Assembly: GCA_033439265.1 (NCBI GenBank)
Contig: JAVTVX010000015.1
Coordinates: forward strand, 23,737,947 to 23,801,946
Direction: 5' to 3'
From: Dillenia suffruticosa
Taxonomy: Eukaryota > Streptophyta > Magnoliopsida > Dilleniales > Dilleniaceae
Length of the DNA stretch: 64,000 bases
This document shows positions 57,736-64,000 of the stretch, piece after piece (the stretch's first letter is position 1; each line of letters opens with the position of its first letter). The notes beneath the pieces are model-generated. The model searched no databases. It was not told the origin of the DNA and saw nothing but the letters and a program-made list of their open reading frames with translations. The position numbers were made by a program, and so were the translations under genes.

Positions 57736-58590
57736 ATTGCTCAAACCCCTAATAATTATGGGAGCGTAGTATTGCACACCGCAACCAAAGTGACTATTGG
57801 TTCTCAATGTTTCTCTTTGAGATTGGGCCCCTAGGCCTAGTCCAATAGACGTGGCCCTTTTTCTGTGGGTTGCTATTGATTTAAAATCCCCAAGCCCTTA
57901 TAGGTACTGGACTTGGATTTGGATCCTCCTTTCCATTGAAAAGTCTAGCTTTCTCATAAATTATTTTACAATTCAGCCCAAATATAGTAAGACTCGGTCC
58001 ATTGCTCAGGCATATCCGAGGTCTTGGATTTTAGTTTCTACGAACTTTGGTTATTTATTTATTTATTTATTTATTTTTGGTACATAGGAAGTCTTGAACT
58101 TGAGTTCTTTACAATGGAGAGGAGAAACAGTGTCTGTTAAGTTATAGTTTTTTGGCCTATAAACTTTGTTGCCTGAGCTCATAGAAGATTTCATAAAAAA
58201 ATTATATTTTTAGTTTGTTGCACATGAGTTAAACCCATTTTTGCAATGAGATCTGAGGAGGCCAAGTATTATTTCACTAGTATTGAATCAATGCTAGGTA
58301 AATGAATTTTCTATTAGGTTAAATTTTTTTATCCAACTTTGTAGAATGTTTGATTTATAATATAATTTGATTTTCTTGTTGTTCAGTTTAAAATGTTCAA
58401 TTTTTTTTCTCAAAAGAAAAAAGGATATGAAAGTAGACAACATCAAAACAAGCCAATGAACTATAACTCAACGAGTATCATCCCCCTCCCTCTTATAAAG
58501 ATTTTGAATTCAAACTTTCTTATTAACTAAAAAAAAAAAAGACTACACCAAAAGGAGGTTCCTCTTTTTCCAACGTAAAATAATGTCATT
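57736..58590. other. Unassigned single-copy-looking stretch
   Basis: Not repeated elsewhere in the window. There is a frame at 57851-58087 with no recognisable domain and a (TTTA)n tract at 58050-58075. I see no gene or element ends. Confidence 0.3.
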
Positions 58591-58957
58591 TTACTTAATA
58601 TCAAATAGTCAAATATTTATATTCTATTTTTTTCTTTTAGAGAGACGTATATATATATGATTTTGTATCAATCTCATAAAACATAGGAAAGAAATCCAAT
58701 CTTCACTTCTTTCTTGTGTTAACAATCTTCTCCTCTCTATTGTAAAAGACAATTGTCCGGGTTCTTTTTCGAATGTTTTCTTTCATCAATTAATACAAGA
58801 TTTTTTTTTTTAGTTTTCTTTCAATACTCTTATGTCATGATATTCAAAATACCAACAATTCAAAGGCATTTAATCAAACTAATGAAAACCAGTTCATTTA
58901 AAAAACATTAACCTCATGTTCACTATTCCAATAAATCCTATGACAAAAACACTAAGA
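58591..58957 (-). promoter_or_regulatory. Orphan distal promoter remnant
   Basis: Homologous to 51300-51660 (AGTCAAATATTTATATTC, AGAGAGACG, AAAGAAATCCAATCTTCAC). The gene-proximal half and the gene are absent, so it marks a lost unit. Confidence 0.5.
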
Positions 58958-59479
58958 GGGTGTTGGGCTGAATTTAAAAGTTTCTAAAAATATTTTAGAG
59001 TATATTATCTAATAAAATTTAATTGGTTTTTTAAAAAAAATAAATTATAAATTTTAAAAATAAGACATTTAGTGATTATAAGTTTTTTAAAAAAAGTACC
59101 TCCCTCCTTTTTTGCGCAACTTATAAGCCATTTTATTTTGACTAACAAACTAATTAAATTATTATTATTGATATTACATCAATTCTACTTTACCCTTTCC
59201 ATGACAATAATTAACTATGCATATGATATTAATGACATAATGTTTTTTAATTATTTTATCAATAAAAAGATTTTTTTAGGAAATTATTATTACCAAACCA
59301 AATAATAACTTATAGACTTACAAAATATTTTATAAACTTTTTGATATTATTTTGTTCAAATACTTTAAAATTTACTTTGAAAATAAAATATAAACATTTA
59401 TAAACTCCAGAAATATGTAATAAGGTTTAACAGCTTACAAATTATTTTGAAATGAATTTGGCCAAACAAGGCCTGAAAC
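58958..59479. mobile_element. MITE-like element, copy 6
   Basis: Begins GGGTGTTGGGCTGAATT and ends GGCCAAACAAGGCC. The 77-codon frame inside parallels the one in copy 2 and is not a gene. Confidence 0.5.
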
Positions 59480-60729
59480 TAAAAGATTTTATAGAAATAT
59501 ATATAATTATATATATGTATGATTTTCTATACCAAGCTAAAATTTTTCAATAAAACGCCCATTAAATTTGCTAATAAAAAATTAATCAAAAACATTTTAG
59601 TAAACATTTGTCAAAATTGCATCTTATCTATCAGTAATAATTTCAATTGTTAATACTAACCCACGACTCTTAGGTAGGGGCTCGGCCAATTCAAACTATG
59701 GATATAGGTGTAAATATCGGCATCTAGTGCCTATTGCACAGAGCCTAGCCTGAGCCCAGCCTAACTGTTTGCATAAAACAGGTCACTAAAGTTGGTTGCA
59801 CATTATTCTATCAAATCATGGAAGGGTTTCATGTCCATTCACCCTATAAAAATTTCCTGTGGTAGAGACCGAGGGCTTTCTTCACAATCGCCTCATTTTA
59901 GTTCATCCATAACTCCTCTAAGTTTTCTTTTGTTTGCACATAACTCTACATTCAAAGCAAAAGCCTAGTCCAAAGACCATTCTCTTGATCATTTCACAGA
60001 GGGTGAAGACCCTTATCTTTTAGAGGGATAAAAACACTAGAAAACCCTATCACCTTTTTGCTTAGCCAATAAAAAAAATATATCAACAAAAAGCTTAAAA
60101 ATGCTATCAGATATATATCAAACTCATTTAGTTTGGAAAAATCAATCTTCTATAAATTTCAAGAGTACTAATTTGGGAAGGATACATGTTTTACAAACAG
60201 CACCGTGTACAAGCAGGCAACTCCGCCTGCTAGCTGTTTGTAACTTGTGAATGATAGAAAAAAATGAAGTTAAACAAAAGAAGTGTAACCATATCCTTGT
60301 TTAAGCAACTATCCACTGTTCACTCTGAAAAATAAAATGATAAGCAGAAGCAGCTTCTCAATCTACATCCACATCCTTGATAGCATCTCAATGGTTATTG
60401 CTCTAAACTCAGGTCACCCTACCTAACATTGTATCTAGCTACAAAATCCCCAAAATGGAAAATCAATCAATCAATTAATCAATCTCTCTCTCTCTCTCTC
60501 TTTCTTACTTTAAGACGATTCACCTAGGAATTGGTACCTCAAAACTCAAATAATTTGAAGTAGTGTAATGCATGTACAGATAGGTTTGGTGAATTCAGTT
60601 CATCAATGGAAGTAAAGTGTGATAGATAATCCAATATTTCATTAATTTAATTTTTGATAGCAATCCAAAAACTACATCTGTAAGCTACCTTGACTGCATT
60701 TTCTTTTTTCTTTTTTAATACGAGACCAA
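59480..60729. repeat. Shared spacer with (TC)n microsatellite, empty-site version
   Basis: Paralogous to 52189-53088 and to 1232-1953 joined to 4642-5416. The solo LTR site is empty near 59970. (TC)n at 60483-60502. No gene. Confidence 0.6.
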
Positions 60730-61357
60730 TGTATAATATTATATTACACACCAAATGCAATAATAATTAAACAAAAATAAAAATAACCCGGAAAAGGGGA
60801 TCGAATGTATCTCCAATGATTCGTGATTTCGACGAGATTCAACAATTGTGATTGTACCAAAATGATCCTTGGGATCTTTACAAGATTTCTAGTCCATCAA
60901 TTTCACTCAATCGATAGTGTGAATTTTAAAATTTGGATTTAGGAATCTAATACACTAGGAAGGGGTTTATATAACTTCTCAACTATAAAAAATCTATTAA
61001 AACCCTATAATTGTCATTCTAAATTATTGTTGAACGTTATGAGAATTCAATTAAATATTCAAAACGGAAAAACAAAATTAATTGTGTAGAGGTTTGAATG
61101 AGACACCAAAATCCGGCCAAATGCATTTAAATTCAAATCTCTTCCATTCTTTATCACATTGAATCTTTTTTCGATTAACTTCATTTGAATTCATTAACTC
61201 ATGGGATTTGAATTAAAAAAAAAATCTAACATTTTTCCACTTGGCCCAGCAAACCGATTTGAAATCAAAACCAAATCAATTTTGTACGAAAATAGAGTAT
61301 GAGTCATGGCGATAAATTCTCTAGAAGCGAGTATTATCTTCTATATACTACAATACA
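60730..61357 (-). repeat. 3' LTR of copia C
   Basis: About 628 bp. The plus-strand left end is TGTATAATATTATATTAC and the right end CTACAATACA, giving TG..CA in element orientation. Minus-strand TATATAA box at plus 60968-60974. Confidence 0.65.
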
Positions 61358-61615
61358 TTCTATTTTCTAATTTTGTGGTGACATTTACTTTATGGATTGA
61401 ATTTATTTCAAAACAACAACATGTGCACAATTTTATTGAGAAAATTCAACTCTGAGTTTCATTTAAATAAGACAATAAGCCTATATTTGCAACATGATCC
61501 CTGAACCCACTTGATGGCATGCCTTTAGTTAAGCGATTGGCCAATATACAATCAGTGCTAATGCTTTGAATTACAGCTTTATTTTCCAATACTATTTCCC
61601 TAACAGCTAAGTATT

Positions 61616-64000
61616 TTAATCGATATATTTATTTTGATTGTCACTCTTATTATTTTTAACCAAAAATACAGTAATTGAATTATTATAAAGTATACATAAT
61701 GTCTTAGATACATAATCTAAAACCCTAAACTCGGATATGAAACTCTTAAGCCACATCGCGTGTGACGTAACCTCAAAACATGCCATGAACTCAGCTTCCG
61801 TAGTGGAGGTCGCAGTCAATGTTTGCTTAGTACTCCTCCACAATACAGTTCTACTGGTTATCATAAATATGGAACCCGATGTTGATTTTCGGGAATCAAC
61901 ACAACTGGAAAAGTTCGAATCCGAGTACCTGACTACTTCTAAATTATCAATGCATCTGTATGTAAGTATGTACTTCTTAGTGTTTTATAGATATTTCAAC
62001 ACCTTCTTTGCATCCTTCCAATATTTCAAACCTGGGTTACTTTTATATCTACCTAACATCTCTACAATATGCACTATATCAGGTTTTGCACAGATCTGTA
62101 CATACATGAGACTTCCAACAACGGAAGTAAATAGGATATTAGCTATCTATTCCCTTTCCAAATCTGTCTTAGATCATTGGTCTAAATTGAATATATCCTC
62201 TTTGACAATCGAAGTTATACTTGGTGAACAATTTTTCATCCTGTATCTCTTAAACACTTTATTGATGTAGCTCTCTTGAGATTGTCCCATAATCTTATGG
62301 GATGTATCTCGTATATCTTTATGCCAATGAAATAGGATGTATCACCTAAATCTTTCATCTCAAAGTTCTTAAAGAGAAACTGTTTCACCTCATATAACAT
62401 CCCATTATCATTGGTGACAAGTAGTATGTCATCCACATACAGGATAAGAAAAAAATCTACTCCCATTGATCTTGAGGTATATGCATTGATCTATAATATT
62501 TTCTTCAAAACCGAATGAACTGACTATATTGTGAAATTTTAAATACCATTGATGGGAGGCTTGTTTCATTCCATAAATGGATTTTTTGAAGTTGCACATC
62601 AAATGCTTATTACCACTAGAGGAAAATTCTTTAGGTTGACACATGTAAACCTCTTCCTCTAGTTCCCCATTAGGGAAAGTTGTTTTCATATCCATTTATT
62701 ACAATTCTAGGATAAAATTTGCAACAAATGTGAAAATGATATGAAGGGAATCTTTCGTAGACACCGGAGAAAATGTTTTCAAGTAGTCGATTTCTTCCCT
62801 TTGGGTGAACCCTTTAACAATGAGTCTGGTCTTGTATTTCTTGATATTGCCCAATGAGTATGTCTTAGTTTTGAAGACCCATTTGCATTCCATAGGTTTT
62901 ACCCCATCTGGCAACTCTACAAGATCCTGGACTCCACTGCTCATGGAATCCATTTCATCTTTCATAACGTTCTGCCAAAAGTTCAAGTCCTTAGTACTCA
63001 TGGCTTGTGAAAACGTTTATAGGTGCTCTACGGTTCTAACATTATAGTCAAACTCTTGAACGTATACCACATAATCATCAGGTATAGCTGACCTTCTTTC
63101 TCGAATAGATCTTCTTAATGTAGATTCAATGTTCTTCGAAGGAAAGGGTTGACCAACTCGATCTTGATCAACTATTTGTAGAATTTCTTGGTTGCCACTT
63201 ATACCCTAATTTGTATCCATATGCACTTGAGAGTCATTTTGGACAATAACTAACTTGATACTTGAAATTGATGGGAAACTTGATGGGTCTCTTTCAGAAG
63301 TTAACTCTCAAAAGTTATCCCCCCACTAACCAAGTTATTCTCTAAAAATCTAACACTTCTAGATTCTATAAAGCTAGTGTGGTAGAATGGATAATAAAAC
63401 CGGTATCGTTTGGACTTTTTGACATAACCGACAAAGTGTCCACCCATGGTCCCTGGATCTAGTTTTTTCTCCCATGAATTATAAAGCCTTATCTCTGCAG
63501 GATAGCCCAAAATGCATACATATCTCAAATTAGGTTTCCAACCCTTAAATAACTTGAAGGGAGTTTTGGCTATTGTCTTGGTTGGAACCCTGTTTAAGAT
63601 GTACACTGTTATCTTTAGAGTTTTAGTTTACAAGAATTTAGATAGTTTGGAGCTAGATATCATGCTTATAACCATATCAAGTAAGATCCTATTCCTTCTT
63701 TCAACTACCTCATTTCGGTCAGATGAACTAGGCATGTGTATTGGGCAACAATATAATTTTTCTAAAGGAATTTTGCAAATGGACCTGGTATTTGTCCGTT
63801 CTTTATTTACTTTCCATGGTATTCATCACCTCTATCTGACCTTACGATCTTTATTTGTTTACCGCATTGTTTCTCTATTTCTGCCTTAAAAATTTTAAAG
63901 GTATCCAATGTCTCATTTTTATAGCAAAGGATATATAGATATTTATATCGTGAATAATCATCTATAAATGAGATGAAATAACTTTAACCATACGAGTCGA
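61616..64000 (-). pseudogene. Copia pol pseudogene (copy C, partial)
   Basis: From right to left. 63301-63606 is the integrase C-terminal region (MYILNRVPTKTIAKTPFKL, GHFVGYVKKSKRYRFY). 62699-63001 is the start of RT (KWVFKTKTYSLGNIKKYKTR). 62429-62695 continues RT (MDMKTTFPNGELEEEVYM, KKSIYGMKQASHQWYLKFH). 62236-62466 has an intact active-site box LYVDDILLVTN but in another frame. 61616-61864 is RNase H (SRTVLWRSTKQTLTATSTTEAEF). Breaks: two adjacent TAA stops before MDMKTTF (plus 62696-62701), a frameshift near 62450, and others in 61870-62230. The plus-strand ORF at 61737-62270 is antisense shadow. Confidence 0.85.

Larger units (their letters stand above)
60730..64000 (-). mobile_element. 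Ty1/copia retrotransposon C, running off the right edge
   Basis: A minus-strand copia element with 3' LTR (60730-61357) and pol up to the integrase core at the window edge. Its left flank is the same as that of copia A and the 31028 fragment, so it descends from the same insertion by block duplication. It is the best preserved of the copies. Confidence 0.85.

Noticed and set aside
61737..62270. 177-codon plus-strand ORF, the longest in the window
   Set aside because: It is exactly antisense to the copia RT/RNase H coding region on the minus strand.

Overview
The window looks like nuclear DNA of a flowering plant, probably a eudicot. It is AT-rich, has no operons or densely packed ORFs, and is dominated by plant-type transposons: Ty1/copia, Ty3/gypsy, CACTA, MITE-like elements and solo LTRs. 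The species cannot be named from the sequence. The only genes I support as plausibly functional are three short, intronless, minus-strand genes (15183-15431, 25936-26184, 39153-39401). Each encodes an 82-residue secreted cysteine-rich peptide: a signal peptide followed by a mature domain of about 50 residues with spacing C-x4-C-x3-C-x12-C-x8-C-x1-C. This matches the core of plant defensin-like (CS-alpha-beta) peptides without the outer disulfide. Two further copies are pseudogenes (9485-10229, 50444-50693). A sixth copy lies just off the left edge, because bases 1-650 are its promoter.

The window is a mosaic of large, diverged tandem duplications with a period of about 24-26 kb. Block 1 runs from 1 to about 25.7 kb, block 2 from about 25.9 to 50.3 kb, and block 3 from about 50.4 kb past the right edge. 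Homologous landmarks recur in order: type I peptide start codon (2 / 26184 / 50693), a minus-strand solo LTR (right ends 4641 / 30342), a copia LTR (left ends 5417 / 31028 / 60730), a plus-strand solo LTR (right ends 12763 / 36961), type II peptide start codon (15431 / 39401) and a CACTA element (starts 16618 / 40578). Shared target-site duplications show that most of these transposons inserted before the block duplication.

Region by region. 1-9.5 kb: promoter, MITE, solo LTR, then a 5'-truncated copia element. 9.5-15.1 kb: disrupted peptide gene, its promoter split by a 2.4-kb solo LTR, MITE, spacer. 15.2-21.4 kb: type II peptide gene, promoter, MITE, CACTA deletion derivative, spacer. 21.4-25.7 kb: one CACTA element nested in another, then a decayed gypsy integrase. 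25.9-39.1 kb: type I peptide gene, an unclassified element, LTR fragments, a copia LTR, a deletion scar, a 3.1-kb solo LTR nested in an older LTR, and a promoter remnant. 39.2-50.3 kb: type II peptide gene, MITE, and a 7.4-kb CACTA element containing another CACTA element. 50.4-64 kb: peptide pseudogene, MITEs and two copia copies; the last runs off the right edge and is the best preserved.

The biology is therefore a birth-and-death cluster of a small secreted peptide family, amplified and disrupted by transposons. The most unexpected pattern is that four separate DNA-transposon-like elements carry a tRNA-like A-box/B-box pair directly beside a GC-rich island, always in the same relative order.
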